Assembly (NCBI RefSeq): GCF_028807635.1
Contig: NZ_JARBAX010000002.1
Location: 1,364,001 to 1,428,000 of the forward strand
Source of the DNA: Streptomyces spiramyceticus
GTDB taxonomy: Bacteria > Actinomycetota > Actinomycetes > Streptomycetales > Streptomycetaceae
Length of the DNA stretch: 64,000 nt
Reading direction: 5' to 3'
Position 1 is the first letter of the stretch, and the number at the start of each line of letters is the position of its first letter. A program made the position numbers and the translations under genes. Under the pieces are notes generated by a model. The model did not search any database. It was not told the DNA's origin and saw only the letters and a program-made list of their open reading frames with translations. This document shows positions 26,499 to 35,199 of the stretch, piece after piece.

Positions 26499-27074
26499 CT
26501 ACGGCGTCACGATGCGCTCGACCGCGGCCGCGACGAGTTGATCGCGCTCGGCCTCGGAGAACACCCCCGGCAGGGTGAGCTGTTCGACGATGAGCCAGTT
26601 GAACGCCAGGTACAGCAGCCGGACCGCGGTCGCGTCGCCGGGCAGGCCGGAAGCCTCGTGATAGGCCACGTTGGCGTCGACGTCGGCACGCACGCGCTCG
26701 GTCAGCACCGCGCGCAGCTCGGGGCGCCGGGTGGCCTCCAGGCGCAGTTCGAGCAGCGCCAGATAGCCGGTCCGGAAGGCACTGACCCGGCCCACCACCT
26801 CGCGCATGAGCAGCGCGTACGTCTCCCGGTCCGGTGCGCTTGCCCGCTGGCGCGCGATGGTCGCTTCGTCGGGCTGGAGCCGTTCGTAGACGCGGGCGCC
26901 CGCCTGGGTGAGCAGGTCGTCGCGGTTGGCGAAGTAGTTGGAGGCGGTTCCGGTGGGCACGGCGGCCTCGATGTCCACCGCCCGGAAGGTCAGACCTCGG
27001 GCACCCTCCTTGGCCAGTACTTCGATGGCGGCGTCGACGAGGGCCGCCCTTCGCTCGTCGTTCCTGCGCACCAT
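26499..27074 (-). CDS. TetR/AcrR-family transcriptional regulator
   Basis: Encodes 191 residues from ATG 27074. The helix-turn-helix is at about residues 8-55 (RRAALVDAAIEVLAKEGARGLTFRAVDIEAAVPTGTASNYFANRDDLL), followed by a C-terminal ligand domain. Upstream, GCACTACGC (about 27095-27103) and GCATAGTGC (about 27117-27125) form an imperfect inverted repeat that could be its operator. A further 16-bp direct repeat GAGCACCCCGAACAGT lies at 27143-27158 and 27166-27181. The downstream neighbour on the other strand is a wrecked ABC transporter, so its original target may be lost. Confidence 0.85.
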   Translation of the reverse strand: MVRRNDERRAALVDAAIEVLAKEGARGLTFRAVDIEAAVPTGTASNYFANRDDLLTQAGARVYERLQPDEATIARQRASAPDRETYALLMREVVGRVSAFRTGYLALLELRLEATRRPELRAVLTERVRADVDANVAYHEASGLPGDATAVRLLYLAFNWLIVEQLTLPGVFSEAERDQLVAAAVERIVTP

Positions 27075-27217
27075 GGGGGAGTACTCCGCTCGTTGCACTA
27101 CGCATAGACCACTGCAAGCATAGTGCTTCAACGCCGGCGGGTGAGCACCCCGAACAGTGGAGTGCGAGCACCCCGAACAGTCCACCAATACGCGCGGCAG
27201 CCCCCGCCCCCGGGCTG

Positions 27218-27585
27218 CAATGGACGGGTGACCGCGCCCCGGACGACTGCCTCGCGCGCAATGAGTGGATCTGCGGCGAATACCTCTCGACGCGCAGCGA
27301 GATCCGCCTGGACGCGGTCGCGCAGCACCTCCAGCTGACCGTCGTCTCCGTCCTCCTGGGCCTTGTGCTCGCCGTGCCCCTCGCCATCGCCGCCCGCCGC
27401 AAGCGATGGGCGCGATCGTCGGCCACGGCGGCCTCGGAAACCTCATCTGCACCGGCATGAACACGTACTTCAAGGCCCAGGTCCTCACCGCGTCCGTCCT
27501 GTGCGTCGTCATCGCCGTCGCCGACATCCTGCTGCTCGGCGTGCAGCGGCTGCTCACCCCCTGGTTGCGGCAGGCGCGGGCGTGA
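27218..27585 (+). pseudogene. Internally deleted ABC permease (osmoprotectant type)
   Basis: Frame 2 from about 27218 reads the N-terminal part of a glycine-betaine/choline-type permease (DRAPDDCLARNEWICGEYLSTR, LDAVAQHLQLTVVSVLLGLVLAVPLAIAARRK). After about 27405 the sense continues only in another frame as the C-terminal end of the same family (MGAIVGHGGLGNLICTGMNTYFKAQVLTASVLCVVIAVADILLLGVQRLLTPWLRQARA). About two thirds of the membrane domain is missing and the frame is shifted. No intact start codon or SD is visible. Its stop overlaps the start of the next permease (GTGA), preserving the original operon spacing. Confidence 0.75.
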
Positions 27586-28097
27586 ACACCCTCTCCGAGG
27601 CCTGGGACTGGCTCACCAGCTCCGTCAACTGGTCGGGCGAGAGCGGCGTCTGGGCCCGGCTCGGCGAGCATCTCTTCCTCACCGTCGTCTGCCTGCTGAT
27701 CAGCTGCCTGATCGCACTGCCCGTCGCACTCGTGCTCGGCCACCTGGGCAAGGGCGGCGCGCTCGCCGTCAACATCTCCAACGTCGGCCGCGCCGTGCCG
27801 ACCTTCGCCGTCCTCGTGCTCCTGCTGCTCACTCCCATCGGCGAGTACGGCGACTGGCCGACGATCATCGCGCTGGTCCTCTTCGCCGTACCGCCGCTCC
27901 TTACCAACGCATACGTCGGCATGCGCGGCGTCGACCGCGACATCGTCCGGGCGGCCCGGGGGATAAGCATGACGGGCGGCCAGCTGCTGTGGCGCGTCGA
28001 GCTTCCGCTCGCGCTGCCGCTGATCCTCACCGGGGTGCGGATCGCCGCCGTGCAGCTGGTGGCGACCGCGACCATCGCGGCGCTGGTCGGCGGCGGC
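27582..28097 (+). pseudogene. 3'-truncated ABC permease (osmoprotectant type)
   Basis: GTG 27582 overlaps the preceding stop. The protein reads normally as a ProW/OpuC-type permease (WLTSSVNWSGESGVWARLGEHLFLTVVCLLISCLIALPVALVLGHLGKGG, GRAVPTFAVLVLLLLTPIGEYGDWPTIIALVLFAVPPLLTNAYVG, GMRGVDRDIVRAARGISMTGGQLLWRVELPLALPLILTGVRIAAVQLVATATIAALVGGG). It stops making sense at 28097, where it runs antisense into the start of an ATPase gene. The final helix and C-terminus are lost. The transport function is therefore presumably dead. Confidence 0.8.
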
Positions 28098-28202
28098 GCC
28101 GACCAGGGTGACCAGCTCGCCCTCCGCCACCTCGAAGGACAGGTCGTGGACGGCCGTGGTGCCGTCCGGGTAGACCTTGCTGACCTGCTCGAACCGGATC
28201 AT
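28098..28202 (-). pseudogene. N-terminal stub of the ABC transporter ATPase
   Basis: On the minus strand ATG 28202 begins MIRFEQVSKVYPDGTTAVHD, continuing to EGELVTLVG, the start of an osmoprotectant-type ABC ATPase up to the residues just before the Walker A loop. At 28098 it meets the truncated permease in opposite orientation at a palindromic GGCGGCGCC. The rest of the ATPase is absent. Together with the two permeases this indicates a deletion plus inversion inside one former ABC operon. Confidence 0.75.
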
Positions 28203-28299
28203 GTACGCCACGCTGGAAGCGGCGGGGCCGGGCGCACACGGGCCGCGACTGTACGAGTCACCACACATGGGCCGTTTCGCTGCCTACTATCCTGCGCGC

Positions 28300-29058
28300 A
28301 TGACGACCGAGCCGGCACAGCCGATTGAGCAGCTTCAACTTCAACCGATGCCCTCCGACTGGCAGCGCGCCCTGGCCGTGGTGGCGCACCCGGACGACCT
28401 CGAATACGGGTGCGCCGGAGCTATCGCGGGATGGACCGACGGCGGCCGCGAAGTGACGTATCTGCTCGCCACTCGCGGTGAGGCCGGGATCGACGGCCTG
28501 GAGCCCGCCAAGTGCGGGCCGCTGCGCGAGCAGGAGCAGCGGGCCAGTGCGGCGGTCGTCGGCGTGAGCGCGGTCGAGTTCCTCGACCACAAGGACGGCG
28601 TGATCGAGTACGGGATCGGGCTGCGCCGCGACATCGCCGCCGCCATCCGCAAGCACCGCCCCGAGCTCGTCATCACCCTCAACCACCGCGACACGTGGGG
28701 CGGCATCGCGTGGAACACCCCCGACCACCGGGCCGTCGGCCGCGCCGTTCTCGACGCGGCCGGGGACGCCGGGAACCGGTGGATCTTCCCCGAGCTCACC
28801 GAGCAGGGCCTCGCACCGTGGGACGGGGTGCGCTGGGTCGCGGTCGCGGGCTCCGCCACGCCCACGCACGCGGTGGACGCGACGCCGGGGCTTGAGCGAG
28901 GCGTGCAGTCCCTGCTCGAACACCGGGCCTACATCGAGGCGTTGACGGACGAGGACCCCGAGGCGTACTGCCGCGCTTTCCTGAGTCGCCATGCGCAGGC
29001 GGCGGCGCCGCGTTTCGGCGGAACGCCTGCTGTCACGTTCGAGGTCTTCAACCGCTGA
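28300..29058 (+). CDS. PIG-L/LmbE-family zinc deacetylase
   Basis: Encodes 252 residues from ATG 28300. The zinc site is VVAHPDDLEYGCAG (His30, Asp32, Asp33), with the partner segment NHRDTWGGIAWNTPDHRAVGRAVLDAA carrying the second metal His. The family removes acetyl groups from GlcNAc derivatives (MshB, Mca, GlcNAc-PI). Its length is shorter than MshB, so the substrate is undecided. The sequence TACTAT (28285-28290) lies about 10 bp before the ATG with no SD, suggesting a leaderless transcript. Confidence 0.88.
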   Translation: MTTEPAQPIEQLQLQPMPSDWQRALAVVAHPDDLEYGCAGAIAGWTDGGREVTYLLATRGEAGIDGLEPAKCGPLREQEQRASAAVVGVSAVEFLDHKDGVIEYGIGLRRDIAAAIRKHRPELVITLNHRDTWGGIAWNTPDHRAVGRAVLDAAGDAGNRWIFPELTEQGLAPWDGVRWVAVAGSATPTHAVDATPGLERGVQSLLEHRAYIEALTDEDPEAYCRAFLSRHAQAAAPRFGGTPAVTFEVFNR

Positions 29059-29115
29059 GCCCCGGCCCGTACTCTTCCTGACGCATAGTCAGGAGTGGGG
29101 GAGGGGTGCGGTGCT

Positions 29116-29949
29116 GTGATCGACACCATTGGCACGGAGGTGGCCGAGGGTGAGGAGCGGATGCGCCTCGATGTCGAGCACGGCATCGGCGTCCTCACCC
29201 TCTGCCGGCCGGACAGGCTCAACGCCTGGAGCTGGGAGTCAACGCGTCAGCTCGGCCTCATGGCGGACCGTATCCGCTTCGACGACACGGTGAGAGTGGT
29301 GCTGCTGCGGGCGGAGGGGCGGGCCTTCTGCGCGGGTATCGACGTCACGGCGCCCGGTGGCGGGATCACGGGCCGCTCCGGGGCCGAGCGGACGCGTAAC
29401 TACTACGAAGGCATCCGCTGGGCACACGAAAGATTCGCCGCCTTCGCCCGTCTCCCGCAGCCCGTCGTGGCGGCCGTGCAGGGGTACTGCCTGGGCTTCG
29501 GCTTCGAGCTGGCCCTCATGGCGGACTTGCGGATCGCCGCGGACGACGCGGTCTTCGCACTGCCCGAGGCGCAGCTCGGGGTCGCGGTCGACGCGGGCGG
29601 CGATCTGCGCATCGCGCGGGACGCGGGGGCGGGCTGGGCGAAGTACCTTGCGCTGACCGGGCGGCGTATTGACGCGGCGAAGGCGGAACGCCTGGGGCTC
29701 GTGCAGGAGGTCGTACCGGTGGGCGAACTGGCCGCCGCTGCGCGGGCGACGGCGGCGAGTATCGCGGCGAACGCGCCGCTCGCGGTCCAGGGCATCAAGC
29801 GTGCTGTCGACGCCTATGCGGACGCGGCGATGGCGGGGGCGCTGGAGCGGGCGGCGATGACGGCGGCGCTCACGCTGACCTCGGAGGATGCGCGGGAGGG
29901 GTACGCGGCGAAGGCGGCTCGCCGCAGCGCGGATTTCGGGGGGAGGTAG
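29116..29949 (+). CDS. Enoyl-CoA hydratase/isomerase family protein
   Basis: Encodes 277 residues from GTG 29116. An alternative start is ATG 29161 (MRLDVEHGIGVLTLCRPDRLNAW) with GAGGAG only 3 nt upstream. Crotonase-fold oxyanion-hole motifs are GRAFCAGIDVTAPGGG and GYCLGFGFELALMADLRIAADDAVFALPEAQLGVAVDAGG. Of the two canonical catalytic glutamates only the second position (PEAQLGV) is clearly visible, so it may be an isomerase or another crotonase-family member rather than a hydratase. It is convergent with the dienoyl-reductase-like SDR, and both may serve unsaturated acyl-CoA breakdown. Confidence 0.85.
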   Translation: MIDTIGTEVAEGEERMRLDVEHGIGVLTLCRPDRLNAWSWESTRQLGLMADRIRFDDTVRVVLLRAEGRAFCAGIDVTAPGGGITGRSGAERTRNYYEGIRWAHERFAAFARLPQPVVAAVQGYCLGFGFELALMADLRIAADDAVFALPEAQLGVAVDAGGDLRIARDAGAGWAKYLALTGRRIDAAKAERLGLVQEVVPVGELAAAARATAASIAANAPLAVQGIKRAVDAYADAAMAGALERAAMTAALTLTSEDAREGYAAKAARRSADFGGR

Positions 29950-29966
29950 GGGTGGGTGGGCGGCCG

Positions 29967-30162
29967 GCCCTGCGGGGCGTTTCCCCTACCCGCCCTTTCC
30001 CGAAGCTGGGACTCCGCCCCAGACCCCGGTCCTCAAACGCCGGACGGCTGAACAGCCCGTCCGGCGTTTGAGGACACGACGCCCGAAGGGCGTCCCGGGG
30101 GTCTGGGGGCTTGCCCCCAGTTTCGGGAAAGGTGGCGGGTAGGGGAAACGCCCCGCAGGGCC
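29967..30162. repeat. Large compound inverted repeat (convergent terminator)
   Basis: The outer arms (29967-30010 and 30116-30162) are near-perfect reverse complements containing GTTTCCCCTACCCGCC. Inside is a perfect 18-bp hairpin (30030-30047 with 30057-30074: TCCTCAAACGCCGGACGG and its complement). Such nested GC-rich elements are common between convergent Streptomyces genes, where they act as bidirectional terminators or repetitive extragenic elements. Confidence 0.8.
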
Positions 30163-30169
30163 ACCCCCG

Positions 30170-31084
30170 CTACCCCCCACCCCCGAACGCACCCCTCCCC
30201 AACTGCTCCCGCACCGGCACCACCGGCGCGCTCACCACACTCCGCCGCTGCCAGTTCGCGCCGTCGACCACCAGCGTGTGGCCGGTGATGAACCTGGCGT
30301 ACGGCGACGCGAGGAACGTTGCCGCCCAGCCCACCTCTCGCGGCTGCCCGACCCTCAGGGCCGGCTGCCGCGCATCCTTCTCCCGTACCCCGTCGAGCGG
30401 GCCGCGTATGGCCTCCGTCATGTCGTCGTGCGGGACGAGGCCCGGCACCAGGCCGTTGACCTGGATGCCGTACGGGCCCCACTCGACGGCCAGCGTCTCG
30501 ACGAGGCTCTGTACGCCCGCCTTGGCAGCCGCGCTGTGCGCGAAGCCCGGGCCGCCCGTCCACGCGTACGAGGCACCCACACTGACGATCGAACCCGGCG
30601 TCCGGGCCGCGAGATGGCGGCGGGCGAACTCGCGCGTCATGAACCAGGTTCCGGTGAGCGTGATGTCCACGACCGAGCGCCACGCGTTCGGCGACATGTC
30701 CTCCGCGGGCACGGGGAAGTTGGCCGCCGCGTTGTTGACCAGGACGTCCGGCAGGCCGTACGCCGCCTCGGCCGCTTCGAAGACCTCGGTGATCCGCTCA
30801 GGGTCCCGGATGTCGCACACCGCGGCCAAGACCCGGCCGCCGCAGCCGATCGCGGCCAGTTCCTCCCGGGCAGGCAGCAGATGCTCCGCGCTGCGGCTCG
30901 CGATCACCAGATCCGCGCCGAGTCGCGCGAACTCCGCCGCGATCGCCTTGCCGAGCCCCGTCCCGCCGCCCGTCACCAGCACAGTGCTGCCCTCGTAGGT
31001 GCCGGGCGGCAGCGCGCTCGCGCCGGTCGGCGGAGGGCCGGGAAGACCGGAGGCCGCTCCGGCCGTCTTCTTCGGCTCTGTCAT
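30170..31084 (-). CDS. SDR oxidoreductase of 2,4-dienoyl-CoA reductase type
   Basis: Encodes 304 residues from ATG 31084. The NADP-binding site is VLVTGGGTGLGKAIAAEFARLGADLVIASRS, and the structural motif is VLVNNAAANFPVPAEDMSPNAW. The active site does not have the usual YxxxK: the Tyr is in GASYAWTGGPGFAHSAAAKAG, with Lys 14-15 residues later, the spacing seen in mitochondrial/peroxisomal dienoyl-CoA reductases. It probably reduces 2,4-dienoyl-CoA during degradation of unsaturated fatty acids. The enoyl-CoA hydratase across the terminator fits that pathway. Confidence 0.85.
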   Translation of the reverse strand: MTEPKKTAGAASGLPGPPPTGASALPPGTYEGSTVLVTGGGTGLGKAIAAEFARLGADLVIASRSAEHLLPAREELAAIGCGGRVLAAVCDIRDPERITEVFEAAEAAYGLPDVLVNNAAANFPVPAEDMSPNAWRSVVDITLTGTWFMTREFARRHLAARTPGSIVSVGASYAWTGGPGFAHSAAAKAGVQSLVETLAVEWGPYGIQVNGLVPGLVPHDDMTEAIRGPLDGVREKDARQPALRVGQPREVGWAATFLASPYARFITGHTLVVDGANWQRRSVVSAPVVPVREQLGRGAFGGGG

Positions 31085-31166
31085 GGCCGCATCGATACAG
31101 CCATCCACCGCAAAGCTGAATGGCCAAGCGGAACTTATTGAAATGACGCATTGGCGTAGCGCGCCA

Positions 31167-31195
31167 TTGACAGTCAGTCAGGTCCCTGGTGGATT
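31167..31195 (+). promoter_or_regulatory. Possible promoter of the GH84 gene
   Basis: TTGACA (31167-31172), a 17-bp spacer and TGGATT (31190-31195) lie 57 bp before the GTG start. The -35 is consensus and the -10 is weak. No DasR-type GlcNAc operator was recognised. Confidence 0.35.
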
Positions 31196-31252
31196 CTGTG
31201 CGTTGTGATGCGCGAATGCCCACGGTGTTCAACGGGGACTCCTGGAGGAAGT

Positions 31253-33922
31253 GTGACGCTCCGCCTGCGCCGCCTCGCCATGCTCGCTACCGCTCTCTCG
31301 CTCGTACTCGGTGTTCCTGCCGTCGGGGCCGCCGCCGACCCGGCGGAAGACAGCGTCCGAAGATCCGACCCCGTGATAACCCCCACCCCGCAGGACCTCA
31401 CGCAACGCGCGGACCAGGCCGTTCTCACGCGCGCCGTGACGCTCATCGCCGGCGCCGGGGCCGACACCGCGGCCCTCGCCGTCACCCGGCAGGCGCTGCT
31501 CGACGCCGGCGTGGACAGGGTCGTACACGGCGAACGTCCCGTCGAAGGCAGGCTCAGCGTGTACGTCGGCGGAGCGGCGGAGACCCCGCAGACCGCGGGC
31601 GCACTGGCCGCCCTCGGCATCGAAGGTCCCGGGGAACTTCCCGCCGAGGGCTACGTCCTGGGCATCGGCGAGCGCCGCATCGCACTCGCGGGCAAGGACG
31701 CCGTCGGTACGTACTACGCGGCGCAGTCGCTGCGCCAGGTACTGCCTCGACGCGACCGTCCCGGCGGAAAGGCCGAGGGCATCGAGGTCCGCGACTGGCC
31801 TGGCACCGCGACCCGCGGTGTCATCGAGGGCTTCTACGGCATCCCGTGGACCCACGCCGCACGCCTGGACCAGCTCGACTTCTACGGCGAGCAGAAGATG
31901 AACATCTACGTCTACTCGCCGAAGGACGACCCGTATCTCCGCGAGAGGTGGCGGGAGCCGTATCCCGCCGCCCAGCTCGCGAAGATGAAGGAGCTCGTCG
32001 ACCGGGCCCGCGCCCGCCACGTCGAGTTCACCTACGCGCTGTCGCCCGGACTCTCCGTCTGCTACAGCTCCGAGGCCGACATCAAGGCGCTGACCGACAA
32101 GTTCCGGACAGTCTGGGACCTCGGCATCCGCACGTACGCCGTCCCGCTCGACGACATCAGCTACACCAAGTGGAACTGCCAGGCCGACCAGGACAGGTGG
32201 GGTACGGGAGCGGCCGCCGCGGGAGCCGCCCAGGCGTACCTCCTGAACCGGGTCAACCGGGACTTCATCGCCACCCACCCGGGCGCCGCGCCCCTCCAGA
32301 TGGTGCCGACGGAGTACTACAACGTCACCCCGTCCCCGTACAAGAACGTCCTCGCGGAGCACCTCGACGAGGACGTGGTGGTCGAATGGACCGGTGTCGG
32401 CGTCATTGCGCCGGTGATCACGGTGTCGCAGGCGATGGCGGCGCGTGATGTGTTCGCGCACCCGATACTGCTCTGGGACAACTACCCGGTGAACGACTAC
32501 GTCACCAACCGGCTGCTGCTCGGCCCGTACAACGGCCGGGAAACAGGGATGCCCGCGCAGCTCGGAGCAGGCATCACCGCGAACCCGATGAACCAGGCGT
32601 ACGCCTCCAAGATCCCGCTGATGACGGTCGCCGACTACACGTGGAACGACGACGCCTACGACCCGCTCAGGTCCTGGCAGACGGCCATCTCCCAGTACGC
32701 GGACGGAGACGGGCGGACCGGGAAAGCCCTGCGGATCTTCTCCGACGTCAACTACAGCTCCCGCATCAATGCGCAACAGGCGCCTGACCTGGAGGCCCAC
32801 ATCGCCCGGTTCTGGCAGTCGGGAGACGAAGAGGAGCTGGACGAAGCGCTGGAGGACCTCCAGATGTCCCCCGACGTGCTGCGCGAGCGCATCTCCGAGC
32901 GGGAGTTCATCACCGACAGCGAGCCCTGGCTCGACGCTGCCGAGGCCTGGGGCGTCGCGACCCGCGCCGCGCTGCGGCTGGTCGGCGAGGCGCGCGACGG
33001 CGAGGGCGCCGACGCGTGGAAGCTGAGGCAGCGGCTGCCCGGGCTCGTCGCCACGGCGAAGTCCTTCACCTACACCGATCTGGACGGGCGCAGGATTCCG
33101 GTGGTCGTGGGTGACGGCGTGCTCGACAAGTTCATCGAGGACGCGGCCGCCGAGCACGACCGGCTGCTCGGCGTGACCGGCAGCATCAAGGGCCTCACCA
33201 GCCTGGGTACGTACCAGGGCAACGCGATCTCGCGGATGCTCGACGGCGACAACACGACGTACTTCTGGAGCAGCCGCGCGGTGAGGGCGGGTGACCATGT
33301 GACGGTCGACCTGCGCAAGGAGCGCGAGATCGGCAGGATCAGTCTCGCCATGGCCAAGCCGGGCAGCGTCAACGACTACCTGCGCCAAGGAGTGCTGGAG
33401 TACTCGTCCGACGGGACCAGCTGGGAGCAGCTCGGCGCCTTCTCCGGTACGCCGACCGTGGAGGCGACGGCTCCGGCCGGGACGAAGGCGCGCTATGTAC
33501 GGGCGCGGGCGACGGCCGGCCAGACGAACTGGCTGGTGGTGCGGGAATTCGGCGTCGAGACGCTGGACGCGGCGGTGTCCGGTGGCCCGCCCGCTGCGAC
33601 CGGCAGCAGCCTGCGGGCTGCGGCCGACGGGGACGTCGGGACCGCCTACCGGGCGGCGCGCGCACCCGAGCCCGGCGAGGCGCTCCAGGTGGCGCTGGGC
33701 GGGGTTCGGGCGGTGAAGTCCGTGACGGTGCTCCAGTCGGAGGGCGGGACGGCGCGGGCGGCGGTGCAGGTGCGGGGGGAGGATGGTGCGTGGCGTACGG
33801 TCGGCCAACTCCGCAGGTCATATGGGGAGTTCAGGGTTGGGGGAGCGCCGGTCTCTGATGTGCGGCTGCTCTGGGCGGCGGGTACGGGTGCGCCGGTGAT
33901 CGCGGAGGTGGTTGTGCGGTAG
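31253..33922 (+). CDS. Secreted GH84 beta-N-acetylhexosaminidase with discoidin-type domain
   Basis: Encodes 889 residues from GTG 31253, with GGAGGAA just upstream. A Sec signal peptide (LRLRRLAMLATALSLVLGVPAVGAAA, residues 3-28) precedes a GH20b-like N-terminal domain. The GH84 catalytic barrel follows (RGVIEGFYGIPWTHAARLDQLDFYGEQKMNIYVYSPKDDPYLRERWREPY) with the catalytic Asp pair YAVPLDDIS (Asp300/301), then WTGVGVIAP and WDNYPVND. After a helical bundle, residues about 640-780 form an F5/8 type C (discoidin) carbohydrate-binding module. It cleaves terminal beta-GlcNAc from glycans or hyaluronan-like polymers outside the cell. Confidence 0.93.
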   Translation: MTLRLRRLAMLATALSLVLGVPAVGAAADPAEDSVRRSDPVITPTPQDLTQRADQAVLTRAVTLIAGAGADTAALAVTRQALLDAGVDRVVHGERPVEGRLSVYVGGAAETPQTAGALAALGIEGPGELPAEGYVLGIGERRIALAGKDAVGTYYAAQSLRQVLPRRDRPGGKAEGIEVRDWPGTATRGVIEGFYGIPWTHAARLDQLDFYGEQKMNIYVYSPKDDPYLRERWREPYPAAQLAKMKELVDRARARHVEFTYALSPGLSVCYSSEADIKALTDKFRTVWDLGIRTYAVPLDDISYTKWNCQADQDRWGTGAAAAGAAQAYLLNRVNRDFIATHPGAAPLQMVPTEYYNVTPSPYKNVLAEHLDEDVVVEWTGVGVIAPVITVSQAMAARDVFAHPILLWDNYPVNDYVTNRLLLGPYNGRETGMPAQLGAGITANPMNQAYASKIPLMTVADYTWNDDAYDPLRSWQTAISQYADGDGRTGKALRIFSDVNYSSRINAQQAPDLEAHIARFWQSGDEEELDEALEDLQMSPDVLRERISEREFITDSEPWLDAAEAWGVATRAALRLVGEARDGEGADAWKLRQRLPGLVATAKSFTYTDLDGRRIPVVVGDGVLDKFIEDAAAEHDRLLGVTGSIKGLTSLGTYQGNAISRMLDGDNTTYFWSSRAVRAGDHVTVDLRKEREIGRISLAMAKPGSVNDYLRQGVLEYSSDGTSWEQLGAFSGTPTVEATAPAGTKARYVRARATAGQTNWLVVREFGVETLDAAVSGGPPAATGSSLRAAADGDVGTAYRAARAPEPGEALQVALGGVRAVKSVTVLQSEGGTARAAVQVRGEDGAWRTVGQLRRSYGEFRVGGAPVSDVRLLWAAGTGAPVIAEVVVR

Positions 33923-33940
33923 GGGTGGCCTGCGGCGCTG

Positions 33941-34141
33941 TTCCCCTCCCCGCCTCTTTCCCGCTGTGACATTTTGCGGCTGCCGCCGCGTGGTGTGGGC
34001 AGGCCCCCAGGCCCCCGGACGCCCTTCTGGGGGTCCCCCCACGCCCGCAGGGCGTAGGGCGATTGAGGACCGGGGTCTGGGGCGGAGCCCCCCGCGGCGG
34101 CAGCCGCACATGTCACAGCCGGGAAGGGGCGGGGTGGGGAA
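33941..34141. repeat. Large inverted repeat in intergenic region
   Basis: The arm 33941-33990 (starting TTCCCCTCCCCGCCTC and including TGCGGCTGCCGCCGCG) is complementary, with a few mismatches, to 34093-34141. Shorter G/C stems lie inside. It occupies most of the 308 bp between the GH84 gene and the quinone oxidoreductase and probably terminates the former; no gene is present there. Confidence 0.7.
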
Positions 34142-34230
34142 AGACTCCCCGCCGGGTGTTCCCTTCGCGGCAAGCGACCGCTTAGTATGCGCCGAGCGGG
34201 TACGGCCTACGGTGTTGCGGAGGACCTCAG

Positions 34231-35199
34231 ATGCAGGCATGGCGTGTGCACGAGAACGGTGAGCCGAGCGAGGTGATGCGGCTCGACGAGGTCGAGAAAC
34301 CCACGCCTGGCGAAGGGCAGCTCCTCCTCAAGGTGCTGGCCGCCAACATCAACTTCCCCGACGCCCTGCTCTGCCGCGGCCAGTACCAGATCCGGCCGCC
34401 CCTCCCCTTCACCCCGGGCGTCGAGATCTGCGGCGAGACCGAGGACGGCCGCCGCGTGATCGCCAACCCGGCGCTGCCGCACGGCGGTTTCGCCGAGTAC
34501 GTCGCCGTGGACGCGGCCACCGTGCTGCCCGCCCCGGATTCGCTGGACGACGCCGAGGCGGCCGCCCTGCACATCGGCTACCAGACGGGCTGGTTCGGGC
34601 TGCACCGCAGGGCGCACCTCAAGGCGGGCGAGACCCTGCTTGTGCACGCCGCCGCCGGCGGTGTCGGCAGCGCCGCCGTACAGCTCGGCAAGGCGGCGGG
34701 CGCCACCGTCATCGGTGTCGTCGGCGGCCCCGACAAGGCGCGCATCGCCCGCGAACTCGGCTGCGACCTGGTCATCGACCGCCGCAGCGAGGACATCGTC
34801 GCCAAGGTCAAGGAGGCCACCGGCGGGCGCGGCGCCGATGTCGTCTACGACCCCGTGGGCGGCGACGCGTACGCCAAGTCGGTGAAGTGCATCGCCTTCG
34901 AGGGCCGGATCGTGATCGTCGGCTTCGCGAGCGGAGCGATCCCCTCGCCCGGGCTCAACCACGCCCTGGTCAAGAACTACTCGATCGTCGGCCTGCACTG
35001 GGGCCTCTACAACACCAAGGATCCGGCCGCGATCCTCGCCTGCCACCAGGAGCTGACCAGGCTGGCCGCCGAAGGCGCCATCAAGCCGCTGGTCAGCGAG
35101 CGGGTGGCCATGAAGGACGCGGCGGACGCCGTCCAGCGCGTCGCCGACGGCACGACCACCGGACGCGTGGTCGTCGTACCGGAAGGGTTGGCCCGATGA
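34231..35199 (+). CDS. NADPH:quinone oxidoreductase-like MDR protein
   Basis: Encodes 322 residues of the medium-chain dehydrogenase superfamily. Typical features are MQAWRVHENGEPSEVMRLDEVEKPTPGEGQLLLKVLAANINFPDALLCRG, the GroES-like domain HGGFAEYVAVDA, and the NADPH-binding loop LVHAAAGGVGSAAVQLGKAAGATVIG (about residues 134-158). It lacks structural and catalytic zinc cysteines, as expected for quinone reductase or enoyl-reductase members. The stop overlaps the next gene (ATGA), so it is translationally coupled to two acyl-CoA dehydrogenases and may act on the enoyl-CoA product or as an electron-transfer helper. Confidence 0.88.
   Translation: MQAWRVHENGEPSEVMRLDEVEKPTPGEGQLLLKVLAANINFPDALLCRGQYQIRPPLPFTPGVEICGETEDGRRVIANPALPHGGFAEYVAVDAATVLPAPDSLDDAEAAALHIGYQTGWFGLHRRAHLKAGETLLVHAAAGGVGSAAVQLGKAAGATVIGVVGGPDKARIARELGCDLVIDRRSEDIVAKVKEATGGRGADVVYDPVGGDAYAKSVKCIAFEGRIVIVGFASGAIPSPGLNHALVKNYSIVGLHWGLYNTKDPAAILACHQELTRLAAEGAIKPLVSERVAMKDAADAVQRVADGTTTGRVVVVPEGLAR

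Noticed and set aside
31229..33808. An 859-codon minus-strand open frame
   Set aside because: It is an antisense shadow of the GH84 gene, whose signal peptide, catalytic Asp pair and SD are convincing.
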